Position numbers and translations under genes: made by a program
DNA from: Spirulina sp. CS-785/01
GTDB taxonomy: Bacteria > Cyanobacteriota > Cyanobacteriia > Cyanobacteriales > Spirulinaceae
DNA length: 39,178 nucleotides
NCBI RefSeq assembly: GCF_028330525.1
Contig: NZ_JAQMSD010000132.1
Location: 1 to 39,178, forward strand
Direction: 5' to 3'
Shown: piece after piece, positions 1 to 7,238 of the stretch
How positions within the stretch are numbered: the stretch's first letter is position 1
How the letters are laid out: each line of letters starts with the position of its first letter
The notes under the pieces: model-generated
Databases searched by the model: none
Told to the model about the DNA's origin: nothing
Seen by the model: the letters and a program-made list of their open reading frames with translations, nothing else

Positions 1-265
1 ACAAACTTGGGTCAAAAGAATTTTAAAGTTTTGCCCAGTCCATGAAATCTGGATTGAACGAGTTAAATTTGACACCCAGTTAATGCAAAATGCAGAGATG
101 AGTGGGAAGGAGTACCAACAAGGAACAGTCCAAGGCTACACCATAAGAGAATATCTCTTAGAGAAATGGAATCGTCAAGAGCGAAAAAGATTGGGAACTT
201 CACTCTCTTATGTCTCAAAGGTGATTCATCGTAAGGATGGCTATAAGTATGGTTTTGTGGCCTAA
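1..265 (+). pseudogene. IscB-type RNA-guided nuclease remnant (partial, HNH and following region deleted)
   Basis: The frame is open from the window edge to a TAA at 263-265, so the gene begins upstream. The visible residues run from a WVKR-type helix through 'RVKFDTQLMQNAEMSG' and 'EYQQGT' to 'REYLLEKW'. This matches the segment just before the HNH domain in IscB/HEARO-associated nucleases, where a Cys-containing HNH ('CAYC...') should follow. Instead the frame jumps to 'SYVSKVIHRKDGYKYG', which resembles the extreme C-terminus of IscB. The HNH core and last RuvC part therefore appear to be missing through an in-frame deletion. IscB proteins are IS200/IS605-type transposon nucleases guided by an omega RNA encoded upstream; that RNA would be outside this window. 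The stop overlaps the next start (TAATG). Family assignment is from recognised motifs; the deletion is inferred from their abnormal spacing. Confidence 0.6.
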
Positions 266-675
266 TGTCAAAAAAAAGTCGAGTAAATCCCCTACTAGAG
301 GTTAACCCCCAAGTCCAAGGATTTGAAGAAATTTATCGCAACGGCCAACGGCAAGTCCGGTATTGGAATGACCCGGATTTTCTCACCACTCACGATTTCC
401 TCGACGGGAGAGGGTTTAATCCCTTCCGGTCCTGGGGTCGAGATTTGCCCTTTCTAGGGGATGATAGTCCCACCCATTGGCACAACTCCTCCACCCCTCG
501 CTATATTAACCCCTATGAGGTAGTGGTTGAGGCTGAGTCGCCCTCCTCGGGCCTTGGGGGCAATTTCTGGCAGAATGCGAAACAAGGGTTAACCCGTGGG
601 ACGCGCAAGTTAGGCAATATGGTGAGAAATATTCCGGCTGCGTTACAAGCAGCTTGGCGCACTTTGAATCAATAA
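265..675 (+). CDS. Hypothetical protein, 136 aa, overlapping the IscB remnant
   Basis: I do not recognise this family. The ATG at 265 shares its A with the TAA stop of the IscB remnant, so translation could be coupled; there is no separate Shine-Dalgarno. The protein is soluble and has no signal peptide or membrane segment. Its middle is rich in aromatic residues, Asp and Gly (around 'DFLDGRGFNPFRSWGRDLPF'). The C-terminal 40 residues are basic and probably helical ('GTRKLGNMVRNI'), which could suit membrane or nucleic-acid contact. It ends 34 bp before the convergent stop of the metalloprotease gene. It may be a host gene invaded at its 5' end by the IscB element, or an element passenger. 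The reading frame is convincing in length and composition, but function is unknown. Confidence 0.5.
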   Translation: MSKKSRVNPLLEVNPQVQGFEEIYRNGQRQVRYWNDPDFLTTHDFLDGRGFNPFRSWGRDLPFLGDDSPTHWHNSSTPRYINPYEVVVEAESPSSGLGGNFWQNAKQGLTRGTRKLGNMVRNIPAALQAAWRTLNQ

Positions 676-709
676 GAGACAATTATGAGCGTAGGTTGAA
701 TGCTGGGTT

Positions 710-3358
710 TCAGAAGACTCGCTCATAGCGGGCATCGAGGGTTTTTGTAATGCGATCGCGCGTTTCCTCTAAATGGGCTTTCGTATAAATATCCAACCCT
801 CGGCCATGGTGTCTTAATACCCCGCCAATCGCGTCTTTTAATTCCCGAAGTTGATACCACGCTAAGGTTTGGGCATCTTCGGGAACAGTATAATCATCTA
901 ACACCATAGCAACTAACATTTTTACATATATGCGTTGTAAAGAACGACGCAGGGTAGAAATATTCTGGCCTCCCTCTTGCACCACCTCAGACCAAATATT
1001 TTGTTTCAAAGTCTCATATAATTCCGGCATCGTTAAGATACTCTTGGGATCATCCGTCTTGAGTTCATTATTGCGTAATAAACTCAACCGATCCCCAGAA
1101 AGGAGCGATCGTAAAATCCGAAATTGCCTAACTACAATTATCTCATGAATGGGATAATCAAGAGAACCCCTAGGCCGATCATCCTCCCAATGATTCCAGC
1201 GAGACGGGGCCAACTGGTTGAGTAATTGCGGCGGAAAAACTAAATACTCATCCGAGAATACATACTTTGCCAAAATTGTCAAGGCTTTCCGTTGTTTTTC
1301 TACCGGAATTTGCTCAAAAGGCGGACGACTGACTCCCGTTCGAGGTTGAACCCGATCAAAAGACCGTCCCCCAATAAACCTAGCCACAAAGCGAGCCTGA
1401 CGAAAATAATGGCCTAATATTTCATTAAACTTATCTCGCACCTCACTATAACTATCCTCCTGTACCGGATATCGCTTTTGCAACCGTTCCCACATCACCA
1501 AAGCATTCTCCATCTGCATTTGGGAAGCCTCCAAAAGATTCTCACCCAAATCCCAAGTATTCACATAGGGGTCATTAAATCCCCAATAGTCCTCATCCGT
1601 CGCATAAGCTAACTCCCGTTGGGAGGCCCGTTGGGCAATTTGGTCTAAAAACCGCCGTTCAGCAAAAGGAACAGCAACCCCACTCGGTTTGTACCCATAC
1701 TCAATGGCCCATCGATCATAAGGCCCCACCAGAGTCGGAAAATAATCCCCCTGTTCCACCCCATCCGGGGCTAAATTCACCCCCACATAGTCCATCACAG
1801 AAGACACCAACCCCCGACTGCGAGTAATAGCCGGATTATGTAATTCTTCGGTAGTTAAGAGGGTACTGCCATGAAAATTATGCCGCAATCCCAAAATATG
1901 CCCCACCTCATGGGCAACCAACCACCGCAGATATTGACGAATAAACTTTTCTTTCTCCTGTGGAGGGGCAATTTCGTCTTGTAACACAGACAAAGAAGTG
2001 ACACCGAGAGCAAGTTGTTCTCCGGCCCCCAATGCAAAACAAATATCCTGTTTAGCCAGTTGTTCTAGGGAAAATAAAGCCGGAGTTTCCCCATCCCCCC
2101 GACATCCTAATGCTTGCTCACCATGAAAAAAGGCTTCGTAGTCTTCTACCTTAGACTGTAAAACATTGCCGACAATAATAACATCCGCCGAAAGAATTTC
2201 CCCAGTCAGGGGATTCACACGGCGGGGACCAATTCCTCCAAAACTTGCACGGGTGCTATTACTCCAGCGAATGGTATTGTAGCGGATATCTTCAGGACTC
2301 CAATCGGCATGATCCGGCATTTGCCGCACTTCGATAGCATCTATAAACCCCGCTTGTTCAAACGCAGCATTCCACATTAATATCCCCTCTCTCACCGTCT
2401 CTCGGTATTCGTGAGGGATAGTGTTATCTAACCAAAAGACAAGGGGGTCTTTAGGGGGAGAGAGTTCAGCATTGGGGTTTTGGGGTTCGAGATGCCAGCG
2501 TTCAATATAGCGGACAAATAGATCACGTTCGTTAAGGTTAGAAAGGTTTTTATAAGCGGTAATAAAGTATCCCACCCGTTCATCGGCTAAACGGGGGACA
2601 TAGCCGTTATTTTGGGGAAGTTGGGCGATACTGTAATGGATAGAGAGATTAAAAGCGCGATTATCCGGCAGATTGGAGAAACGAACCGGAGACTCCCCAG
2701 AACGCAACGAAAAGCCATAGACCGCTTCAAGTTCAATATTTTGGGGATAGGCGCGACCTTGGCTGAGATAGGATTTATTTTTGTCAAACTGGTAGGAGGA
2801 GAGGAGATCATCATTCAGACCCCATCTTGAATGAGGATCAATTATATTTTCTGTGCGAAGGAGAAGTTCATTCAGATCAATAAAAAGACTTTGCCGTTCT
2901 GGGTGAGTGGCCAGAATGGGGAGAGAATAGAGTACCGAGTCACTAAACGACTGGTCAAGGTTAGCTTCTTGGGGGTCATCGGGACGAGTGCGAAAGTAAG
3001 TATTGGGAATGACAAACTGGAGTTGGTCATTCACCCGACGAAATTGAAACAGAAAGCTATTACCTGCCAGACCATTTACAAAATCGCCTTCTCCAATACC
3101 TTGAGAGAGGGAAGGGATACAGAGATAGTTTTGGTTGAGTTGGTCGGGTTGAATTTCGAGATAGTAATGACCTACCTCTCGGTCATGATAGAGGGTAAAC
3201 AGACCGTATTCGACGGGGACTTGCTCGACGAGTTCGAGGAAATTAGCCTCTGATTCTGGAGTAGAGGCAGTTGTCGGGAGTGGGGGGTTGAGGAAACTGA
3301 GTCCTAAGCAAAAAAGCAGTCCTAAGAGAAAATGCAGCCCAATTCGCACTTTTTTCAT
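710..3358 (-). CDS. Secreted zinc-dependent metalloprotease (DUF5117/DUF4953-like)
   Basis: I place the start at the ATG at 3358. It gives a classic signal peptide (MKKVRIGLHFLLGLLFCLGL, then a small-residue region), whereas the upstream in-frame extension reads through a dispersed repeat. The mature protein of about 860 aa has the extended metzincin-type site HEVGHILGLRHNF at residues about 483-495: two His ligands and catalytic Glu, then the third His. A Met-turn candidate, 'SSVMDYVG', lies downstream. This architecture matches the large bacterial 'zinc-dependent metalloprotease' family with DUF5117/DUF4953 domains, which is probably periplasmic or extracellular; natural substrates are not established. 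It stands alone on the minus strand and is separated from the 85-aa gene upstream by a terminator. Family is confident, function generic. Confidence 0.85.
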   Translation of the reverse strand: MKKVRIGLHFLLGLLFCLGLSFLNPPLPTTASTPESEANFLELVEQVPVEYGLFTLYHDREVGHYYLEIQPDQLNQNYLCIPSLSQGIGEGDFVNGLAGNSFLFQFRRVNDQLQFVIPNTYFRTRPDDPQEANLDQSFSDSVLYSLPILATHPERQSLFIDLNELLLRTENIIDPHSRWGLNDDLLSSYQFDKNKSYLSQGRAYPQNIELEAVYGFSLRSGESPVRFSNLPDNRAFNLSIHYSIAQLPQNNGYVPRLADERVGYFITAYKNLSNLNERDLFVRYIERWHLEPQNPNAELSPPKDPLVFWLDNTIPHEYRETVREGILMWNAAFEQAGFIDAIEVRQMPDHADWSPEDIRYNTIRWSNSTRASFGGIGPRRVNPLTGEILSADVIIVGNVLQSKVEDYEAFFHGEQALGCRGDGETPALFSLEQLAKQDICFALGAGEQLALGVTSLSVLQDEIAPPQEKEKFIRQYLRWLVAHEVGHILGLRHNFHGSTLLTTEELHNPAITRSRGLVSSVMDYVGVNLAPDGVEQGDYFPTLVGPYDRWAIEYGYKPSGVAVPFAERRFLDQIAQRASQRELAYATDEDYWGFNDPYVNTWDLGENLLEASQMQMENALVMWERLQKRYPVQEDSYSEVRDKFNEILGHYFRQARFVARFIGGRSFDRVQPRTGVSRPPFEQIPVEKQRKALTILAKYVFSDEYLVFPPQLLNQLAPSRWNHWEDDRPRGSLDYPIHEIIVVRQFRILRSLLSGDRLSLLRNNELKTDDPKSILTMPELYETLKQNIWSEVVQEGGQNISTLRRSLQRIYVKMLVAMVLDDYTVPEDAQTLAWYQLRELKDAIGGVLRHHGRGLDIYTKAHLEETRDRITKTLDARYERVF

Positions 3359-3385
3359 AGCAGTAAAGAACAATCTCCTTGATCT

Positions 3386-3415
3386 TTCCTTTGTGTTCTT
3401 TGTGTCTTTGTGGTT
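3386..3415 (-). repeat. Dispersed 'ACCACAAAGACACAAAGAACAC' repeat copy
   Basis: Read on the minus strand this is AACCACAAAGACACAAAGAA followed by CACAAAGG. Near-identical copies occur at 8668-8697, 8795-8824 and 35552-35579, and a weaker one near 20924-20946. All are intergenic. Such sequences are scattered widely through cyanobacterial genomes. Confidence 0.7.
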
Positions 3416-3436
3416 ATACATCGCCCTCACCCCCCA

Positions 3437-3470
3437 ACCCCCTCTCCCAACTTGGGGAGAAGGGGGTGGG
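3437..3470. repeat. Palindromic C/G-rich repeat (hairpin)
   Basis: ACCCCCTCTCCCAA is followed closely by TTGGGGAGAAGGGGGT, giving a long near-perfect hairpin with a tiny loop. This is the familiar cyanobacterial REP-like intergenic palindrome. It lies upstream of the metalloprotease gene next to a dispersed repeat copy. Confidence 0.6.
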
Positions 3471-3503
3471 TATTGCCCACCCACAGAGCATTTCAGAATT
3501 GAT

Positions 3504-3530
3504 TAAAAAACCTGCTAGGGAAGCAGGTTG
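3504..3530 (-). terminator. Rho-independent terminator after the 85-aa gene
   Basis: On the minus strand the sequence is AACCTGCT, loop TCCCT, AGCAGGTT, then TTTT. That is a perfect 8-bp stem followed by a U run, 23 bp past the stop of the gene at 3553-3810. Confidence 0.8.
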
Positions 3531-3552
3531 CAGGGGGAAGATAGTGGGGGAG

Positions 3553-3810
3553 TTAATATTCGGGTCGTTCGACACTACTGGCAAATATCGGTTCAACACG
3601 AAGCGCGGCAACCGTACTAGGACGGACTACCATATATTCTCCTTGAATGTTTTTAATAGGAACATTGATAAAGCCAGTATCATCGGCTTTGGGCATTAGT
3701 TCCCCACTATACCATTTTTGAAATTCTTGGATAGTCGGAAAACGGACTTCCTCTCGGTGTCCACTCATGAGAAAGATGTGAACGGCAAATTCATCAGGCT
3801 TTCTGGGCAT
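3553..3810 (-). CDS. Small conserved-type hypothetical protein, 85 aa
   Basis: The ATG at 3810 has a strong Shine-Dalgarno (AAGGAG, spacing about 8). The short protein is soluble and mixed in charge, with no signal peptide or Cys pair. Features include 'HIFLMSGHREEVRFPTIQEF' and 'FINVPIKNIQGEYMVVRPS', suggesting a compact beta-rich fold in which a few strands precede a helix. A clean terminator follows the stop, so this looks like an independent monocistronic unit. I do not recognise a named family and assign no function. Confidence 0.7.
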   Translation of the reverse strand: MPRKPDEFAVHIFLMSGHREEVRFPTIQEFQKWYSGELMPKADDTGFINVPIKNIQGEYMVVRPSTVAALRVEPIFASSVERPEY

Positions 3811-3954
3811 AAATTCTTCTCCTTGTTTCCCTCCAGACAGTATGGGGATGTTTGGTTATTGGGTGTTGGGGAGTCTATGAAGGTCACTGGGTTATGACTA
3901 AGACTCCCTCCCCAAAATAACATTCTCTCAGACGATAGGAGGATTGAGGAGGAT

Positions 3955-4722
3955 TCAGTTAAAGAGGTTAAAGCGTTGTAGGAGGGTTTCGAGGAGGGGG
4001 GGGAGGGTTTTTTGTAAGTCTTGGGGGGTACTAAAGGCGAGTTTTTGTTGACTGCTGAGATCAAAGGGGAGTTGGCCTTTGTGGAAATGATCCATTTGTA
4101 GGAGGAGAATTTCGCCGGGTCGTTTATTATTGAGAGCATAGCCTAGTTCTAGGCAAACGTGGGGACTGAGGAGGAGGTGGGGGGTTGCTTCGCCGGGGGT
4201 TTGGGCGATGGCTGTTCCGTCGGCGATGACGAGGAGACTGCGGCGAATTTGCCGAAATTGACCACTGGTGAGACGTAAGGGGGTATCTTGGGGACGGGCG
4301 GCTTTTTCGAGACGGAGGGGAAGACGAGAACGGGGGTTTAAGGTTGCGATCGCAGTTTCCAGCGCATCCCCAATAATTTCACTAGAGGTAGGATACTCTT
4401 GCTGATAACTAAAAAAGATTTGGGGTTCAATAAACGCGGTGGTTTCCCGTTTGGTGAAATAAATCTCTTGGGAGATCAGGTCTATATTAGAGATGGCATA
4501 CCCTCCACTCCCTTCGATATAAAACTCGACGGTTTCCCCTTCGAGGTAGCGGCCAAACCAGTCGGAGTTTTCCACCATCCGCAGATCATCGAGAAAATCA
4601 GCCCGCAACCCCGATTTTAACAAGCTATTACGACTCAACCGCAGATCATGCGGTCGTTTAATGATTTCCCGAATGGGTTCATACTGTTCGAGATACCATG
4701 CGCGTAATGCAATGATTGCCAT
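3955..4722 (-). CDS. Protein with C-terminal TIR-like domain
   Basis: The N-terminal ~95 residues are an unrecognised mixed domain. The C-terminal half has the order expected of a TIR/nucleoside-deoxyribosyltransferase-like Rossmann fold. A first strand, 'IFFSY' (102-106), is followed by a helix (113-128), a strand with basic residues, then 'QFRQIRRSLLVIADGT' (155-170). The hallmark 'HVCLELGYAL' (188-197) contains a Glu (192) at the place of the NADase/nucleosidase glutamate. A strand 'EILLLQ' and 'LPFDL' follow, as in CAP12-type TIR proteins. TIR-like domains of this kind cleave NAD or bind nucleotides, but activity here is inference. The start ATG at 4722 has no clear Shine-Dalgarno. No obvious defence partner is adjacent. 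Confidence 0.55.
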   Translation of the reverse strand: MAIIALRAWYLEQYEPIREIIKRPHDLRLSRNSLLKSGLRADFLDDLRMVENSDWFGRYLEGETVEFYIEGSGGYAISNIDLISQEIYFTKRETTAFIEPQIFFSYQQEYPTSSEIIGDALETAIATLNPRSRLPLRLEKAARPQDTPLRLTSGQFRQIRRSLLVIADGTAIAQTPGEATPHLLLSPHVCLELGYALNNKRPGEILLLQMDHFHKGQLPFDLSSQQKLAFSTPQDLQKTLPPLLETLLQRFNLFN

Positions 4723-4785
4723 AACCCCTCATCCCTGGTTCAACTAAGGATTTTCGATTGTAGCATCACAAGCGTCAGGGTTGGG

Positions 4786-4906
4786 GAGATGGGAGTCGGG
4801 AGTCGGGAGTTGGGAGATGGGGGAGGTAGGGAGTAACAACTGGTTACTGGTTACTGTTTACTGTTCCCTGTTCCCTGTTCCGGAGTTCCCTGTTCCCTAT
4901 TCAACC
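4786..4906. repeat. Low-complexity short tandem repeats
   Basis: The stretch has heptamer-like runs (GGGAGTC, GGGAGTT, GGGAGAT), then TGGTTACTGGTTACTG, then repeated GTTCCCT units. It is typical STRR-type intergenic sequence of filamentous cyanobacteria. It separates the TIR-like gene from the Mo-nitrogenase-domain gene. Confidence 0.7.
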
Positions 4907-4908
4907 CA

Positions 4909-5271
4909 CTAACAATACATACTAATATCCTCCCCACAGTCATCCGCTAAATAGCATAAAGCGCGGAAACGGAGGCTGACAAACTGTTCATAAAAGGGGT
5001 TCAGTTTGCATAAAGGGGGAATATGAAATAATACTTTGCCGAAGACTGTAATATCTCGTTCAAACGGACATTGTGCCGGAATTAGTTGACAAAGGCGATG
5101 GGCTAGTTTTGGACTCTGAATGGGGAGAGTTTCCAGCCACTGCTTGAGGGGATGTAAGGGATCAAACTTGAAGTTTGAGAGAAATGTTTTGGCAGTTTGG
5201 GACGCTGGAGAATGGGGGAGAGACTCTTGAGGAAAGAGTTGTTGATTTGTGTATGCTGTTACATCAACCAT
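4909..5271 (-). CDS. Mo-dependent nitrogenase C-terminal domain protein
   Basis: The C-terminal ~85 residues contain the hallmark string of the Mo-nitro_C family: 'HPLKQWLETL', 'PKLAHRLCQLIPAQCPFERD', 'CKLNPFYEQF' and 'LRFRALCYLADDCGEDI'. Despite the family name these small cyanobacterial proteins are not nitrogenase subunits and their role is unknown. I choose the ATG at 5271 (120 aa). The frame stays open upstream to a TTG at 5379, which would add 36 residues, so the N-terminus is uncertain. Several conserved Cys (in CQLIPAQCPF and the C-terminal C..DDC) could bind metal. No nif genes are nearby, so nothing local ties it to nitrogen fixation. Confidence 0.75.
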   Translation of the reverse strand: MVDVTAYTNQQLFPQESLPHSPASQTAKTFLSNFKFDPLHPLKQWLETLPIQSPKLAHRLCQLIPAQCPFERDITVFGKVLFHIPPLCKLNPFYEQFVSLRFRALCYLADDCGEDISMYC

Positions 5272-5379
5272 TGCTTTTTGCTGTCCTAAAAGATGGAAAA
5301 GTGTTGCTTTTTCTAAATCTACAAGTACCGTTTCAAAATTCCGCAACTTCTGCCATAAATTTAGCTGGATTTTGCACAA

Positions 5380-5989
5380 TTTACGGAAAACCGTACCCGA
5401 TATCCTGACCCAATTTTGCTGCTGTTGTCACCCTAACCTTAGAACGGCCTTACCAACTCAGTTTTTCCCTTGTTACGGACTATTAAGCTAAATATCAAGA
5501 AATGATACAAGATATTTAACTTTTTTAGAGACGCGGTAACATAGAATTAAGTTGGTAATTTGTCAATTCAGTTACATCTTTTTTCGTAAGCTGATGTCTG
5601 GACTAGGCTTTTTGAATTATGCCGATTGAAATAAGCCAATAGGCGTTTTGAGCCATAGACTTAAAAAACTATCAGCAAGAATTGATCGGGTTTCAACAGT
5701 TAGCCGTTAAGAGCTTGACAGTTTAGAGTCGAGTTTAAACAATTTGAGGATGAGCGTGGGTTTAAATAGCCCAGTTTTGGGATTGTTCTAGTTCGAGTTT
5801 CTCACTTCGAGTTTCTAGTTCAATTTCCCTAGTTAGTGTTCTCCTTTAAATTGTTCACTGTCTCTATTCTGTCTTTTTTTTTCTTAGCTCGTTATTGATC
5901 TTATCACAGACAATTTGTGATTTGGATCAATTCTGCTCAAGAAACCTGAGAGTTGTTTTTGGCTATCTTTTTTGGTCTAGAAAAACAAT
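5380..5989. other. 610-bp intergenic region, no gene found
   Basis: AT-rich sequence with no convincing reading frame. It holds repeated GAGTTTCT/AGTTC words around 5790-5820, a 9-T tract near 5874 and a small palindrome, ATCACA/TGTGAT, at about 5902-5920. It should contain the promoter of the Mo-nitrogenase-domain gene and the 3' end of the signalling operon. Confidence 0.5.
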
Positions 5990-7189
5990 TTAATTATTGT
6001 TTTTGGGGGAGTCCTCCTGTAAAAAGAGATCGGGAACTGCGATCGCAGGTTTCCCGCTTTTCGAGGTAGGATGACTGGTAGTAGAGTGAGATGTTCCCGT
6101 CGGTGATGTAGCAAACATCCCCACCTCTGGAGAAGAAGTCCCAGACTCCTCCCCAGTCGGTTCATTGACCAACCAACTGGACGCAGTAAGATTGGGGGTT
6201 TGTTGACGACGTATTTTCGGGGAAGGAGTGGAGGAGGAGACGGGAGAGGGAGTCGGAGGGTTTGGGGGGGTTGGACGGGGTTTAACTGTCTTTTGAGACA
6301 AAGACGGGGATTTTGTGGTTTTGATGGTTTTTGCTTCCCAGATGAGTTGTTGGTGGTGGGGTTTCCCGTCGGGGAGAGAGAGGATATGTCCCGTCACCGT
6401 CATCCGACGTTTCAGGGAGTCTGAGACTAGGAACACAGACCCAAAAATGAGTGTATCTTGGGGAAGATTTTCCAGTAAGAGAGTCACCCCATTGACTCCG
6501 GGTTGGAGATGACGGGGGAAAAACTCCACCCCAGCAATTTCTGCGATAATGTCACAAGTCACCGGGACCACTACTCGCAGTTTAAAGGAGTGGTCACACC
6601 CCCACGCAAGTTGTCCTAAATTAATCGACTCTGGGTAGTCCCAAACCCCTGCTTCTGACGGGATACCTGTCACCATTCCACGAACCTCCACATTTTCAAA
6701 CTGTACATTACATCCGGGTTGAACTTGTATTGCGTAACTGTCGGGGTTGGGTTCGGTAAGTTCTATGCGACAATTTTTTAAAGTAATGCGATCGCAATTT
6801 AACGCAACCACCGTCCCCCCCCGTCCCCAAATGGTGGCCCCCTGACCATCCAAAACCACAGGTCGGTCAATAATGAGAGGAGACTGATATTCTTGTTGAG
6901 GAGGAAACAGAGTTAAAGTGTCCCCTTCTGGGAGAGTCTCTAGTTGATATTGCAGAGAATACCCCGAAGAAAAGTCCAAATGACTCGGAGACACCACAGG
7001 AGTCTCATCCCCCTGTAACCGTCTCCCCGACACTACAAACAGAGAGTCCGCAAGATCATCCTCCGACAGAGGAGGAGACAGAGGAGGAGGTGAAACAGGT
7101 TGAGGTGTCCGAGAGACAGGTTGCGGAGGAGGTAAACTCCCAGACTGTCCTAATAATGTTTGTTTTAAGGTTTTAAGTAGAGTAAGCAT
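5990..7189 (-). CDS. Proline-rich protein with short beta-helix-like core, third gene of the PP2C/kinase operon
   Basis: The 399-aa protein has three parts. Residues ~17-50 are a Pro-rich linker. Residues ~85-175 look like parallel beta-helix rungs: 'EYQSPLIIDRPVVLDGQGAT', 'VVALNCDRITLKNCRIEL' and 'GCNVQFENVEVRG', with repeating hydrophobic strands and Asn/Cys turns as in pectate-lyase-like surfaces. A beta-rich domain (~190-290) is followed by a long disordered Ser/Thr/Pro tail rich in TP and SP sites. It begins 49 bp after the zinc-ribbon kinase on the same strand, so it is probably co-expressed and the Ser/Thr-rich tail is a plausible kinase substrate (inference). No catalytic residues are recognised. 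No signal peptide is present, so it is likely cytoplasmic. Confidence 0.6.
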   Translation of the reverse strand: MLTLLKTLKQTLLGQSGSLPPPQPVSRTPQPVSPPPLSPPLSEDDLADSLFVVSGRRLQGDETPVVSPSHLDFSSGYSLQYQLETLPEGDTLTLFPPQQEYQSPLIIDRPVVLDGQGATIWGRGGTVVALNCDRITLKNCRIELTEPNPDSYAIQVQPGCNVQFENVEVRGMVTGIPSEAGVWDYPESINLGQLAWGCDHSFKLRVVVPVTCDIIAEIAGVEFFPRHLQPGVNGVTLLLENLPQDTLIFGSVFLVSDSLKRRMTVTGHILSLPDGKPHHQQLIWEAKTIKTTKSPSLSQKTVKPRPTPPNPPTPSPVSSSTPSPKIRRQQTPNLTASSWLVNEPTGEESGTSSPEVGMFATSPTGTSHSTTSHPTSKSGKPAIAVPDLFLQEDSPKNNN

Positions 7190-7238
7190 TTTTGTTATTT
7201 GTTATTTGTTCAACTCCAGACTGATAACTGATTACTGT

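Noticed and set aside
2831-3253. 140-codon plus-strand frame antisense to the metalloprotease
   Set aside because: It has no Shine-Dalgarno, and its composition mirrors the coding strand; the minus-strand gene is convincing.
3359-3484. Longer metalloprotease start giving 42 extra N-terminal residues
   Set aside because: The extension is translated dispersed repeat and palindrome sequence; the signal peptide begins at the ATG at 3358.
3522-3536. Fifth copy of the GCAGGTTAAGGCAGG motif (GCAGGTTGCAGG)
   Set aside because: Three bases are missing between half-sites, and the sequence is the arm of a clear terminator.
4909-5379. Evidence for a nitrogen-fixation cluster
   Set aside because: The Mo-nitrogenase C-terminal family is a stand-alone small protein in cyanobacteria, and no nif genes are nearby.
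5902-5920. CRP-like binding site (ATCACA...TGTGAT)
   Set aside because: The half-sites are in the reverse order to TGTGA-N6-TCACA and the spacing is wrong; it is just a small palindrome.
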